DNA of 64,000 nucleotides, taken from the NCBI GenBank assembly GCA_027451745.1, contig DAIDIP010000012.1:1-64000 (forward strand), read 5' to 3'. The notes beneath the pieces are model-generated. The model was not told the DNA's origin, did no database searches, and worked only from the letters and a program-made list of their open reading frames with translations. This document shows positions 52,824 through 62,134 of this stretch, piece after piece. The translations under genes were made by a program, and so were the position numbers. The first letter of the stretch is position 1. Each line of letters opens with the position of its first letter. This stretch comes from Candidatus Melainabacteria bacterium (lineage in GTDB: Bacteria; Cyanobacteriota; Vampirovibrionia; Obscuribacterales; Obscuribacteraceae).

Positions 52824-53408
52824 CTAACCTACTTTTTGAGGATTCTGAGCTGTATTGCCGCTTACTGTTTCATTGCCGATACTCGAACTGCCGACTTTGC
52901 TTAATTCACCCATAAATTCATTAGCAATTTTGCTTTTATTGTTGGCAGTCAATCCAGACTTAAGATTTTCCTGAGCTAATTTTATGGCAGCTTTAGAAAC
53001 TATATTGCGCATCTCAATAATTGCTGCTTGCCTTTCATTGTGAGCAGCAAGCTCAAATTTTTTGCGCAAATCAGTTATATCTGTTTCAGTTTGTTGTTTT
53101 ATATCTTCAACCATTTGCTTTGCGGCATGTTTGGCTTCCAATACTATTTTTTCTGCTTCTTCTCCAGCCTGTTCAATTCGACGCTTTTGTTCTGCCAATG
53201 CTTCTTCGGCATTTAGGCGAGTCTTTGCTGCTAATTCTAATTCAGCATTAATAGCTTCTTGACGCTGAGCGATAAGTTGAGGGGCATACTTTTTTATTGC
53301 CCAAACTAAAATAACAATCAGTAAAAGCCAATTGATTAGATTCGAGCGAAAATCTAATAAGGAAGTTAAGAAATTTTCGTTTCCTAGCTCAGCAGCGAAA
53401 AAAAACAT
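52824..53408 (-). CDS. atpF: ATP synthase b subunit
   Basis: Peripheral stalk of Fo. One N-terminal membrane helix (NLINWLLLIVILVWAIKKYA, about 24-44) is followed by a long charged helix (RRIEQAGEEAEKIVLEAKHA, KQQTETDITDLRKKFELAA). The C-terminus is a 25-residue Ser/Asn/Thr-rich tail that is not conserved. It is 194 residues, longer than E. coli b (156), as in Cyanobacteria. A second, diverged b-type subunit (b') precedes it on the same strand, 12 bp away. Confidence 0.93.
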   Translation of the reverse strand: MFFFAAELGNENFLTSLLDFRSNLINWLLLIVILVWAIKKYAPQLIAQRQEAINAELELAAKTRLNAEEALAEQKRRIEQAGEEAEKIVLEAKHAAKQMVEDIKQQTETDITDLRKKFELAAHNERQAAIIEMRNIVSKAAIKLAQENLKSGLTANNKSKIANEFMGELSKVGSSSIGNETVSGNTAQNPQKVG

Positions 53409-53420
53409 ACACTAGACTCC

Positions 53421-53897
53421 TTAACGCGTCTGTTTGAGCACTTGAAATACACGCTCTTCATTTGTAACAAGCGCTGGTCTTTCACCCAATAATTTGTTGA
53501 TGATATCGCCAACTAATTCCAATTCTGAATGGATGAGGGACTGCAACAAACTTTCCCTACAAGCTGTAAGTTCAGCTTTTAGTTTGTCTAATTTGTCGCG
53601 TCCTTCGCTTTGAATCGCTTTGAGCTGTTCATCACGTTCTTTTTGAGCTTTTCCCAGCGCTTCTTGAATTATTGATTGGGCTTCGGAGCGACTAGCATGC
53701 AAACTTGTTTGATAATTGTTGAGAACTTTTTCTGCTTCTTGAGTGCAATTAGTCGCCGCATCTAGATTGTCCTGAATACGCCTGCGGCGTTGTTCAATAA
53801 CCTTACCAACGGGCTTTAGCATTATCACATTCAATAATTGAATGAAGATAAGAAAAAGAAAAAGGATTATTACGTATGTACCATTGATTTCAAACAT
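53421..53897 (-). CDS. ATP synthase b' subunit
   Basis: Second peripheral-stalk subunit, homologous to b but diverged, as in Cyanobacteria and photosynthetic bacteria (where it is named atpG or atpX). It has a membrane helix at about 7-28 (TYVIILFLFLIFIQLLNVIM) and the typical LKPVGKVIEQRRRRIQDNL start of the stalk, then coiled coil. The 158 residues are a normal b' length. The pair b'-b implies a heterodimeric stalk. It lies between the c-subunit gene and the b gene. Confidence 0.92.
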   Translation of the reverse strand: MFEINGTYVIILFLFLIFIQLLNVIMLKPVGKVIEQRRRRIQDNLDAATNCTQEAEKVLNNYQTSLHASRSEAQSIIQEALGKAQKERDEQLKAIQSEGRDKLDKLKAELTACRESLLQSLIHSELELVGDIINKLLGERPALVTNEERVFQVLKQTR

Positions 53898-53943
53898 GTT
53901 TATTTGCCAACTCTCACCAACCTAAACATCAGCGTGAAAATTC

Positions 53944-54234
53944 TTAGCTTACGCTAGAGGCAAAATTGTACAGAAGAATAGCTATAACGAAAGCTAGCAA
54001 TCCTAGCGCTTCCATAAGAGCGGCAATAATGATTGTATTTGTCAAAAGTTTGCCTGTCATTTCTGGCTGCCTAGCCATACCTTCTAATGCACCAGCTCCA
54101 GCTAAACCAATACCAATACCAGGACCAATAACACCAACGGCGGCTATGCCTGCGCCAACAAACGCAGCTGACTTTAAAAGAGTGATATTTGATGCAACCG
54201 CAGTGCCTGTTTGAGCTAACACAGTATGATCCAC
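53944..54234 (-). CDS. atpE: ATP synthase c subunit
   Basis: Ring-forming proteolipid of Fo, 96 residues with two membrane helices. The Gly-rich first helix is GIAAVGVIGPGIGIGLAGAG and the ion-carrying Glu75 lies in the second (IIIAALMEALGLLAFVIAIL). The polar loop is EGMARQPEM. Position 76 is Ala, not the Ser/Thr typical of sodium-type rings, and no Gln is seen in the first helix at the sodium-ligand position. It should therefore be a proton-type ring (inference from motif). A 214-bp gap separates it from atpB, with a hairpin at 54335-54351. Confidence 0.96.
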   Translation of the reverse strand: MDHTVLAQTGTAVASNITLLKSAAFVGAGIAAVGVIGPGIGIGLAGAGALEGMARQPEMTGKLLTNTIIIAALMEALGLLAFVIAILLYNFASSVS

Positions 54235-54334
54235 TTTGATTCTCCTTTTAGTAACGTATTTTCCTAATTGATGGAGTCTTCACAGCAAGAACTGGCAAAG
54301 ACGACAACAATGCATATTGCCAAGATCAGCTAAA

Positions 54335-54351
54335 CTGAGCAGATCTCAGTA
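54335..54351 (-). promoter_or_regulatory. Short hairpin in the atpE leader
   Basis: ACTGAG (54335-54340) and CTCAGT (54346-54351) form a 6-bp stem with a CAGAT loop in the 214-bp gap between atpB and atpE. The gap contains no gene. The hairpin could stabilise the downstream part of the transcript or separate expression of atpE, the most highly needed subunit; that is inference. Confidence 0.3.
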
Positions 54352-54448
54352 ACTATCCTCTTGAACGGACTCTATTATAGCAACACACTGTTTCCTACAT
54401 ACTCATCGAACGTTTAAGGCTTTCCTAAGATTGCTTCTTGCGCCGTAC

Positions 54449-55219
54449 TTAGTGATGAGAAACAGTTAGTCCAATGTAAATTGACGTTAATAATGCAAAT
54501 ACAAAAGCTTGGATAATTCCAATAAATAACTCAAAAGCCATTACTCCAGTTGGTAACAAAACTGGAACTAGATTCAATGCCACACTACGTATAATTTCAT
54601 CGGCAGTGATAACACACATAAGTCTTATGGCTAGAGTTGACGGACGAATAACAAAATCGAGCCACTCAATAATCCAATTGATAAAATTCAATGGATTTAA
54701 ATAGAGCAGTAAATATTTATGACCGTGGGTTACTAGCCCTGACCCAATATAGGTAAAGAAGGCAATGCTCGCTAAGGCTGCAGTAACATTGAAGTCTGTT
54801 GTGGCTGCAGCAACTTCAAATGGTTCGTGGTGTACTTTAGGCCAACCCGGAATAGCCTCAAAGGCTTTCCAAGGACCTACGCCAAGAAAGTTATTTACTA
54901 ATACGAAAATAAAAATACCACCAACTAGGGGCATGAATTTTTTATAGCCGCTTCCTATCTGCTCTTTAGTAAGGTTGGCAATAAAATCGTAATAAGTCTC
55001 AAGCAAAATTTGGCCGATACCGCCAGCTTTTTGGGAAGTAAGTCTAGGGGTTATTACTGCTGCACCAAGCAAAATCAATGACATACTGGTAAGACTAAGA
55101 GCAATGGTATCGACGTGAATACTGCCCACTTTGCCAAGAGCTGGTATGCCTAGAAAGAAGGAATTAGATATATTAGGGTCGTTTACGAAATAACTGAGCG
55201 GTAAGTTTTTGCCTAACAT
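54449..55219 (-). CDS. atpB: ATP synthase a subunit
   Basis: Proton-channel subunit of Fo, 256 residues with five or six membrane helices. The essential Arg lies in RPSTLAIRLMCVITADEI; the last helix ends with AFVFALLTSIYIGLTVS. Blocks FIFVLVNNFLGVGPWKAFEA and FDFVIRPST-like residues match the bacterial family. The start ATG at 55219 is used. The small AtpZ/I-like gene lies 161 bp upstream on the same strand, and atpE 214 bp downstream. Confidence 0.95.
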   Translation of the reverse strand: MLGKNLPLSYFVNDPNISNSFFLGIPALGKVGSIHVDTIALSLTSMSLILLGAAVITPRLTSQKAGGIGQILLETYYDFIANLTKEQIGSGYKKFMPLVGGIFIFVLVNNFLGVGPWKAFEAIPGWPKVHHEPFEVAAATTDFNVTAALASIAFFTYIGSGLVTHGHKYLLLYLNPLNFINWIIEWLDFVIRPSTLAIRLMCVITADEIIRSVALNLVPVLLPTGVMAFELFIGIIQAFVFALLTSIYIGLTVSHH

Positions 55220-55380
55220 TTAGTAATTTCTCATTGAATTTTTGGGTTTGCCTATTTTTTTATCATCGAAAAACTGGTCGCCAAGCACCAGAGCGAACAT
55301 CTGTTTATAGGCACAACCTATCAACCATCCTAACTTATACTAGATTATCCGCTGAAAAAGCAGTCTTTTAAAGGAAAGTT

Positions 55381-55608
55381 TTATTCTTCTTCTTTTTCAG
55401 CCTTAATGCTTTTCATGATCATTCTAGCTAATCCTGCTATTACACCAAGGATTGCTAAAGTAATCGTTAACCAAGGAGAAGTCGCGAATTTTTCATCCAA
55501 AAAACGTCCAAGATAAACGCCCAAAGCAGCCATTACCCCAGTTCCTATAACAGCATCGCCACCACTGAGTAATGCACTTGCTACTGAATCATCTTTCTTG
55601 TCTTTCAT
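55381..55608 (-). CDS. AtpZ/AtpI-like small Fo-associated protein
   Basis: A 75-residue protein with two membrane helices, the layout of AtpZ/AtpI-type assembly factors (VIGTGVMAALGVYLGRFLDE and PWLTITLAILGVIAGLARMI). The family is thought to help c-ring assembly or carry Mg2+/Ca2+ ions; a specific role is not shown. It precedes atpB by 161 bp. It is charged at both ends (KDKKDDS and KAEKEEE). It is the first gene of the atp cluster and its promoter region (55609-55741) also serves divergent pspA. Confidence 0.83.
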   Translation of the reverse strand: MKDKKDDSVASALLSGGDAVIGTGVMAALGVYLGRFLDEKFATSPWLTITLAILGVIAGLARMIMKSIKAEKEEE

Positions 55609-55741
55609 GTTTCAACTTATCCTTATCTTCAGTACATTTTAACTTCTATTAACACAAGAGATGCTTTTCTCGGTAGTATTTCATACATTGATGTTAGTTT
55701 TGCCGGGTATACAAAGATAAGATAATTGGAGATGTCATTAA

Positions 55742-56491
55742 ATGTTTGAACGTTTTGTAAATATGATTCGGGCTATCTTTGGTGCCATACTTGGCAAGGT
55801 TGAAGATCCTAGCTTATTGCTAGAACAGTCTTATCAAGACTTAAACACCAATGTTATGCAAGTGCGACAAGCAGTTGCACAAGCACTGGCAACTGAGAAG
55901 CAGATCGAGCAGCAGCGTCAAAAAAATCTCGAACAAATTCAAACTTGGCATAACAGAGCATCAATGGCCGTTCAACAGCAAAAAGATGATTTAGCTAAAC
56001 AAGCTCTTCAACGTAAGCAGCAATACACGCAAGTAGCAGCAGAGCAAGAGATCTTATTGAAGAATCAGCACCAAACTACAGAAGCTTTAAAAGAAAGACT
56101 TGCTGATCTTGAAGGGGAAGTGCAAAAAGCTTATTCAAAAAAACAAGTACTAATAGCTCGCGATAAAGCAGCCCAAGCTACTAGTAAGGCTAACGAATTA
56201 CTATCCAAAACTAATGCCTATGGAACTTTATCTACAATGGATAGAATGGAAGAAAAAGTACAAGAGCGCGAAGCTCGTTCTGCGGCTTTAGCTGAATTGG
56301 CTGGCGATCAAATAGAAAAGCAATTCAAGAATCTTGAAAGCAAAACAGATTTAGATCAAGATCTGGCAGCGTTAAAAAACGAACTTGGTATGGGTCCTAC
56401 AAAAATAGAAATCAAAGAACCAATTCTTCTTGAAGAAAATAACAAAGCAAATGAAACTATAGAAGCGCAAGAAGTTCGCGAGCAAGACTAG
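55742..56491 (+). CDS. pspA: PspA/IM30 (Vipp1-like) membrane-stress protein
   Basis: ESCRT-III-like protein that coats and repairs the inner membrane. Residues 1-20 form the amphipathic membrane-binding helix (FERFVNMIRAIFGAILGK). The rest is coiled coil (QAVAQALATEKQIEQQRQKN and LKERLADLEGEVQKAYSKKQ). The 249 residues fit PspA and Vipp1; it lacks the roughly 30-residue C-terminal extension that distinguishes Vipp1 in many Cyanobacteria, since the last part (IEIKEPILLEENNK) is acidic and not conserved. The start is ATG at 55742. A decayed nfeD gene follows immediately, the usual partner of pspA-type genes. Confidence 0.9.
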   Translation: MFERFVNMIRAIFGAILGKVEDPSLLLEQSYQDLNTNVMQVRQAVAQALATEKQIEQQRQKNLEQIQTWHNRASMAVQQQKDDLAKQALQRKQQYTQVAAEQEILLKNQHQTTEALKERLADLEGEVQKAYSKKQVLIARDKAAQATSKANELLSKTNAYGTLSTMDRMEEKVQEREARSAALAELAGDQIEKQFKNLESKTDLDQDLAALKNELGMGPTKIEIKEPILLEENNKANETIEAQEVREQD

Positions 56492-56593
56492 TACATAGTT
56501 CTAAAACGTTAATGTGTTATGGAGTTTTGCTTTTAGAGCCGCTGGGTACGGATTGGGTAAAAGCTCGACTATTTTTATAGAATACAAAATCGT

Positions 56594-57113
56594 ATGCTGA
56601 ACCTTGATTTGCTTGCCCAAATTTATTTGATAAGTTTTTTTGTTGGTAGTCTTTTGTCGATCAGGATATTTCTGCTCACGGCGATTTGGATAGTTCAAAT
56701 ATCAATTCTTGGCTGAGCAATTATATGTAAATCAACATTCTTGCTAATCTAAGAAGACGCTTTTTATATTTTGTCCAAGGATATGATCTCGCTTCTCGTA
56801 TTGGCATGTTACTCATTGCCTGGCTTAGTCCTATTAGTTGGACAATTAATTCATTACAGTCCCCTGGAGTTTCTAGCCAAGAAGATGTAATTGGTTCAGT
56901 AGCTGAAGTTTGTACGCCAATGAAAGACAATCAAATTGGCGAAATAATTTACAAGTTAGACTCCAGCCGTACTAATTGTGCTGCCAAACCAGCTAAACCA
57001 GGATTGGAAATAAAGCGAGGTACCAAAGTAATGATTGTCGGCATGGAAAATCAATTGCATTAATTGAGCCAATAACAGACCCTGTACTGCTTGAAGACTT
57101 GCAGCAAAAATAA
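56594..57113 (+). pseudogene. NfeD-like membrane protein, decayed
   Basis: Three pieces of an NfeD-type protein lie in order. MLNLDLLAQIYLISFFVGSL (56594 on) is a first membrane helix. The frame then shifts to one reading SFVDQDISAHGDLDSSNINS with an in-frame TAA at 56728-56730, and continues as FLYFVQGYDLASRIGMLLIA. The OB-fold follows: EDVIGSVAEVCTPM, NCAAKPAKPGLEIKRGTKVM. The last part, ALIEPITDPVLLEDLQQK, is in a third frame and ends at TAA 57111. One missing A in the run at 57047-57050 would rejoin it. The 85-codon open frame at 56806-57063 is the largest intact piece. It follows pspA by about 100 bp, as nfeD often does. Confidence 0.75.
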
Positions 57114-57162
57114 GAAATAGACAATAAGGTACAGACGGAACTAACGGTCCTACCCACAAAAA

Positions 57163-58338
<1,176 letters not shown>

Positions 58339-58438
58339 TTAAATCACGTAAATAGTTGTCTTTATAAAGGCATTGACTAACATTTTGTCTTGCCAGGTCA
58401 ATATAATAACTGATGATACCGTATTAGGGTGATAAGTA

Positions 58439-59425
58439 ATGTTTCTTGAATCAATGCGCCAAATAGTAAAAGATAAATCGATGCGCATTGTTTTTCCTGA
58501 TGGCACGGATGAGCGAGCATTAAAATCAGCTATTTTTCTGCAAGAAAACAATTTTGCTCGTCCTATACTATTGGCTAATTTAAGTAAAATTGAGCAATTA
58601 GCACAAGCAAAAAGTCTAGACATTTCAAAGCTAAATATTTGCGATCCACGAAAAGATAGTAACTTTCTCTCCTATGTCGAACAGTATTATGCATTGCGTA
58701 AGCACAAAAATATTTCTCAAGAAGAGGCAACCGAGAAAGTAACGCTGCCTCATTATTTTGGCGCTTTAATGGTAAAAAATGGTAAAGCTGATGGTATGGT
58801 TTCTGGACTAAGCAGTAACACAAAGCCATTTTTACCAGCTTTTGAAATAATAAAACTAAAACCAGGTTTTAAAAGAGCTTCTTCTTTGTTTGTTCTTGAA
58901 TGGCCAGAACGCCTTTTATTCTTTGCTGATTGTGCTGTAAATATAGATCCTGATGCAAAAGCTTTAGCTGAGATTGCTCATGCGACGGCACAATCTGTTC
59001 GTTCGTTTGGTTATGAGCCACGCGTTGCTTTTCTGTCTTTTTCTACTCATGGTAGTGGGCATGGTGAAATAGTTAATAAAGTGGCGCAAGCTACGCGGAT
59101 AGCTCAACAAGAATGTCCTAACATTGTCATTGACGGCGAAGTACAATTTGATACAGCTTTATTGCCAGAAGTGACAAAACGCAAAGCTCCAAATAGTCCT
59201 TTTGCTGAAAAAGGAGCGAATGTTTTTATTTTCCCTGATTTAAATTGTGGCAATATCGCTTATAAAATCACTGAGCGTTTGGCGAAAGCAATTGCCACTG
59301 GTCCTATTTTGCAAGGACTGAACTCGCCAATAAATGACGTATCCCGTGGTTGTTCTTATGAAGACTTTGCTAACGTAGCCATACTTACAGCTGCGCAAGC
59401 ATGTTTAGAAAAAAGCGTTGTCTAA
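58439..59425 (+). CDS. pta: Phosphate acetyltransferase
   Basis: Interconverts acetyl-CoA and acetyl phosphate. The 328 residues correspond to the short, catalytic-domain-only Pta (IVFPDGTDERALKSAIFLQE near the start; the YFGALMVKNGKADGMVSGLS block; VDGEVQFDTALLPEVTKRKA and IFPDLNCGNIAYKITERLA later). It lacks the N-terminal regulatory domain of enterobacterial Pta. ackA is not adjacent. The ATG follows TAGGGTGATAAGTA. The gene may serve either acetate formation or acetyl-phosphate assimilation; direction cannot be read. Confidence 0.94.
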   Translation: MFLESMRQIVKDKSMRIVFPDGTDERALKSAIFLQENNFARPILLANLSKIEQLAQAKSLDISKLNICDPRKDSNFLSYVEQYYALRKHKNISQEEATEKVTLPHYFGALMVKNGKADGMVSGLSSNTKPFLPAFEIIKLKPGFKRASSLFVLEWPERLLFFADCAVNIDPDAKALAEIAHATAQSVRSFGYEPRVAFLSFSTHGSGHGEIVNKVAQATRIAQQECPNIVIDGEVQFDTALLPEVTKRKAPNSPFAEKGANVFIFPDLNCGNIAYKITERLAKAIATGPILQGLNSPINDVSRGCSYEDFANVAILTAAQACLEKSVV

Positions 59426-59447
59426 GCTACGCATTTTAAAAATAGAG

Positions 59448-59497
59448 TTACCTATAGGTTATTAATGTCTGTGCTTTTTGTAACCTATAAGTTATTA
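59448..59497 (+). promoter_or_regulatory. Pair of near-identical palindromic sites upstream of an unknown gene
   Basis: TTACCTATAGGTTATTA (59448-59464) and TAACCTATAAGTTATTA (59481-59497) differ at three positions and are 33 bp apart start to start, about three DNA turns. Each is nearly palindromic (TAACC/GGTTA). They end 33 bp before the ATG at 59530 and 23 bp after the pta stop. This is the layout of a two-site operator, or of a stem at the end of pta. No regulator gene is nearby. Confidence 0.5.
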
Positions 59498-59529
59498 TTA
59501 TGGCCCTGCGCAAAAACTGAGGTTAGATA

Positions 59530-60498
59530 ATGGCACGAGACTCCAAGCAAGAAACCGGTAAAATCGACGTTGTCAGAGGGCGACCGGTAGCCGATTTACC
59601 AATTGAATTTGAATGGCATGCTGGTGATTGGATAGAGCTTTTTGATAGACAGGTCGAACTTATACGTGCGGACCTAAAGCGAGCTCATGTTGAAGGCAGA
59701 ATGATTATATTTCAAAGCTGTCCAATATCTACAGCTGGTGGTGGACATTATTCAACCAATGTTGATATAGCAGGCGCTATCGAGCGAAATCTAATGGCTA
59801 AATGGGGTGAGCGCTTCTTTATACTCAATCCTTCCAAATATCAAATGGAGTCTAAAGAAGGTGTTGGCTTAATGTATCAACACGCCGAAGCAATAAAGCG
59901 CGAGACAGGTAAACGGATAGACTTAGAAAAACTAGTGAGTATTGCTCCACCAAGTGGGGGAGATTATATGCGCATGTGGACCAAAGTGATTGTTGAAGAT
60001 GATTTTTATCGTGGCGCAAAACAAATTATACCTAATACTGGCAATTTATTTGATGCCTTTTATTTTATTGGACCAACTGATGTACAAGAATTTTTTCTCA
60101 GTGAAGCAAAATCTTTATCTCAAGCAGTAGAAATTTATTTTGCCCGCAAGTACTCTCTCGATAACGAATTTAAAAATGATTTTGATTGTGTCAACCGCAA
60201 TGAAGGTTTTTGCGCCCTTCTTGATTTGTCTAAACCGGAAGATCATGCTGTTTGGCAGCAACGCCGCTTAGATTTCTTTCGCTATTATGCAATAAAAGCT
60301 GGCACTAATTTTAGCAGAGGCAGTCATGATGAGTGGAACATTGTTCAGTTGCTCAATGCTAAGCGTCTGGTTCATCCAGATATTTATGGGCCAGAAGATC
60401 AAATTGCTATATTCTTTGATGGCAAACAAATCAGTCCAGGCTCTTACCCAACGCCGGCTTATCCTGGTTATGCTGTAACGGCAATGCCTAAGTCTTGA
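59530..60498 (+). CDS. Conserved-looking protein of unknown function
   Basis: Not recognised. The 322 residues look globular and cytoplasmic, without signal peptide or membrane helix. Blocks likely to be functional are MIIFQSCPISTAGGGHYSTN (about 58-77), WGERFFILNPSKYQMES, SIAPPSGGDYMRMWTKVIVE (about 138-158) and NLFDAFYFIGPTDVQEFF. The mix of a Cys-Pro-Ile strand end, a Gly-rich turn and alternating acidic residues recalls nucleotide- or nucleoside-binding folds such as nucleoside 2-deoxyribosyltransferases, but I cannot confirm this. The last 20 residues are Pro/Tyr-rich (PGSYPTPAYPGYAVTAMP). The gene sits behind two operator-like repeats (59448-59497). Confidence 0.65.
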   Translation: MARDSKQETGKIDVVRGRPVADLPIEFEWHAGDWIELFDRQVELIRADLKRAHVEGRMIIFQSCPISTAGGGHYSTNVDIAGAIERNLMAKWGERFFILNPSKYQMESKEGVGLMYQHAEAIKRETGKRIDLEKLVSIAPPSGGDYMRMWTKVIVEDDFYRGAKQIIPNTGNLFDAFYFIGPTDVQEFFLSEAKSLSQAVEIYFARKYSLDNEFKNDFDCVNRNEGFCALLDLSKPEDHAVWQQRRLDFFRYYAIKAGTNFSRGSHDEWNIVQLLNAKRLVHPDIYGPEDQIAIFFDGKQISPGSYPTPAYPGYAVTAMPKS

Positions 60499-60522
60499 TT
60501 GAAGACTATTTGTAGACAACTG

Positions 60523-62034
60523 TTATTGCTGATTTTTATCGTAGGCAAAGTCAATATAAGCCTTTTCTGGATCGGTAGAAATTAGTCGTACTTTTACTTT
60601 GTCGCCAACGTCCAGTCCTTCTTCGCCTTGAATAATTTTGCCTTCAGCTGGTGGCTTAAACAAGCGAATAAAAGTGCCACCGCCTGTAACGCCGGTAATA
60701 ATCCCTTGGAAAATTTCTCCAATATGCTTGCTTAATAGAACTGCGGCAGCCACTTTACGCATTGTTCGCTCAACTTTATTTGCAGCATCTTCTTGTTCTG
60801 TGCAGTGAGCAGCAATTTTATTTAATTCATCAACTGAATAGGGAGCAGGTTTGCCAGCCAAAGCTGCTTTAATCAACCTTTGCATAATAAGATCTGGATA
60901 GCGTCGATTAGGCGCAGTAGCGTGGGTATATTTATGAACTGCTAGAGCAAAATGACCTTCGTCTTTTTGTCCTGGAATATCAACGGCATATTCTCCTCTG
61001 CCTAATAATTTGACGATGGTCAAAGACAAATCAGGAAAAACATCTGGAGCTGCTTGTTTGCGTTCTAACAAAAATTTTGCTAATGCTTTAACATCTGGCT
61101 TAGATGGTAAGTTTGCTCCATAAGATTTAGCTACCTCAACAATGCGTGACCAACGTTCTGGTTCTTTTACTATACGCCTTATTGATGGAAATTTCTTTTC
61201 TTCCAGAAAGCGTGAAACTGAGACATTTCCGGCAATCATAATATTTTCTATTAAATCACGGGCGGGATTGTCCTCTATAACTTCTAAATCTAAAATTTGA
61301 TCATTGGATATAACAGGTGTAGCTTCTATAGTATGTAAATATAGAGCACCTTGTTCTATACGATTATTGTGTATGCGAGTTTTTATGTCACTTTGAAGCA
61401 ATAATTGTTCTGCTAGCCCTGGAACATTATTCACTTTTTCTGGGGCATCCCCACCTTTTTCCAACCACCCACCTATAGTTATATAATCAAGCTTCGCTTT
61501 ATTTCGTACAATCGCTTCATATGTGGTGCTTTGCTTGGTTGAACCATTTTGAGCAATAATCAAATCTATAACTATTGCTCGTCTATCATGGCCGGCGATT
61601 AGAGAAGTTAAGTCAAAAGACAATTCATCTGGAAGCATGGGATAAGTAACAATGCCTGTGTAAACCGAAGTAGTATTGTTAGAAGCGTGTCCATCAATGG
61701 CTGAGCCTTCTTTGACAAACAAATCTACATCAGCAATGGCAACCATAAGACGTGAATTACCGTCAGAGAGTTTTTCAGCATATTCAAGTTGATCTAAGTC
61801 TTTTGAATCGGGGTTATCGATAGATGACCAAAGTAATGACCGCAAATCCTTGGCTCCATTGTTTTGCGCCCTTACTTCCGGTGGAAGACTCGCTACTTCT
61901 TTCACTACAGCGGGCTCAAAATCAGGTATAAAACCTGCTTTTTCCATCTCTTCATGAGCGCGAGCTTGAAGATCTGTTTTTGAAGAGTTGTTTGTGGTGG
62001 ATGCGGCGAACTTGCTATCAGGTCTCTTTGTCAT
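60523..62034 (-). CDS. RNB-domain ribonuclease (RNase II/R family)
   Basis: Exoribonuclease that degrades RNA 3' to 5'. The 503-residue protein has an RNB catalytic domain (about 60-410) and a C-terminal S1 domain (EIFQGIITGVTGGGTFIRLF). The metal-binding block reads SIDNPDSKDLDQLEYAEKL, with three Asp but Gln where E. coli RNase II has its fourth (DIDDA). The DLDQ form occurs in a separate branch of the family. The RNA-binding end block APNRRYPDLIMQRLIKAAL is intact. N-terminal cold-shock domains are absent (the first 60 residues are unstructured), so it is a shortened type. The start is ATG at 62034. The overlap with other genes is nil. Confidence 0.92.
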   Translation of the reverse strand: MTKRPDSKFAASTTNNSSKTDLQARAHEEMEKAGFIPDFEPAVVKEVASLPPEVRAQNNGAKDLRSLLWSSIDNPDSKDLDQLEYAEKLSDGNSRLMVAIADVDLFVKEGSAIDGHASNNTTSVYTGIVTYPMLPDELSFDLTSLIAGHDRRAIVIDLIIAQNGSTKQSTTYEAIVRNKAKLDYITIGGWLEKGGDAPEKVNNVPGLAEQLLLQSDIKTRIHNNRIEQGALYLHTIEATPVISNDQILDLEVIEDNPARDLIENIMIAGNVSVSRFLEEKKFPSIRRIVKEPERWSRIVEVAKSYGANLPSKPDVKALAKFLLERKQAAPDVFPDLSLTIVKLLGRGEYAVDIPGQKDEGHFALAVHKYTHATAPNRRYPDLIMQRLIKAALAGKPAPYSVDELNKIAAHCTEQEDAANKVERTMRKVAAAVLLSKHIGEIFQGIITGVTGGGTFIRLFKPPAEGKIIQGEEGLDVGDKVKVRLISTDPEKAYIDFAYDKNQQ

Positions 62035-62134
62035 TCCCTTATAATTCCTTATTAACTATAGCGACGATTGAAAGGGTATTGTAATCCAACCCACTATTAG
62101 AGACAGTTAATTTCTATATGACTCTTCTAATAGC

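Noticed and set aside
53944-54234. Sodium-type ATP synthase c ring
   Set aside because: The residue after the ion-carrying Glu75 is Ala and the first-helix Gln of sodium rings is not seen, so a proton type is more likely.
56501-56698. 65-codon minus-strand open frame after pspA
   Set aside because: It overlaps the nfeD relic on the opposite strand and shows no start signal or known motif.
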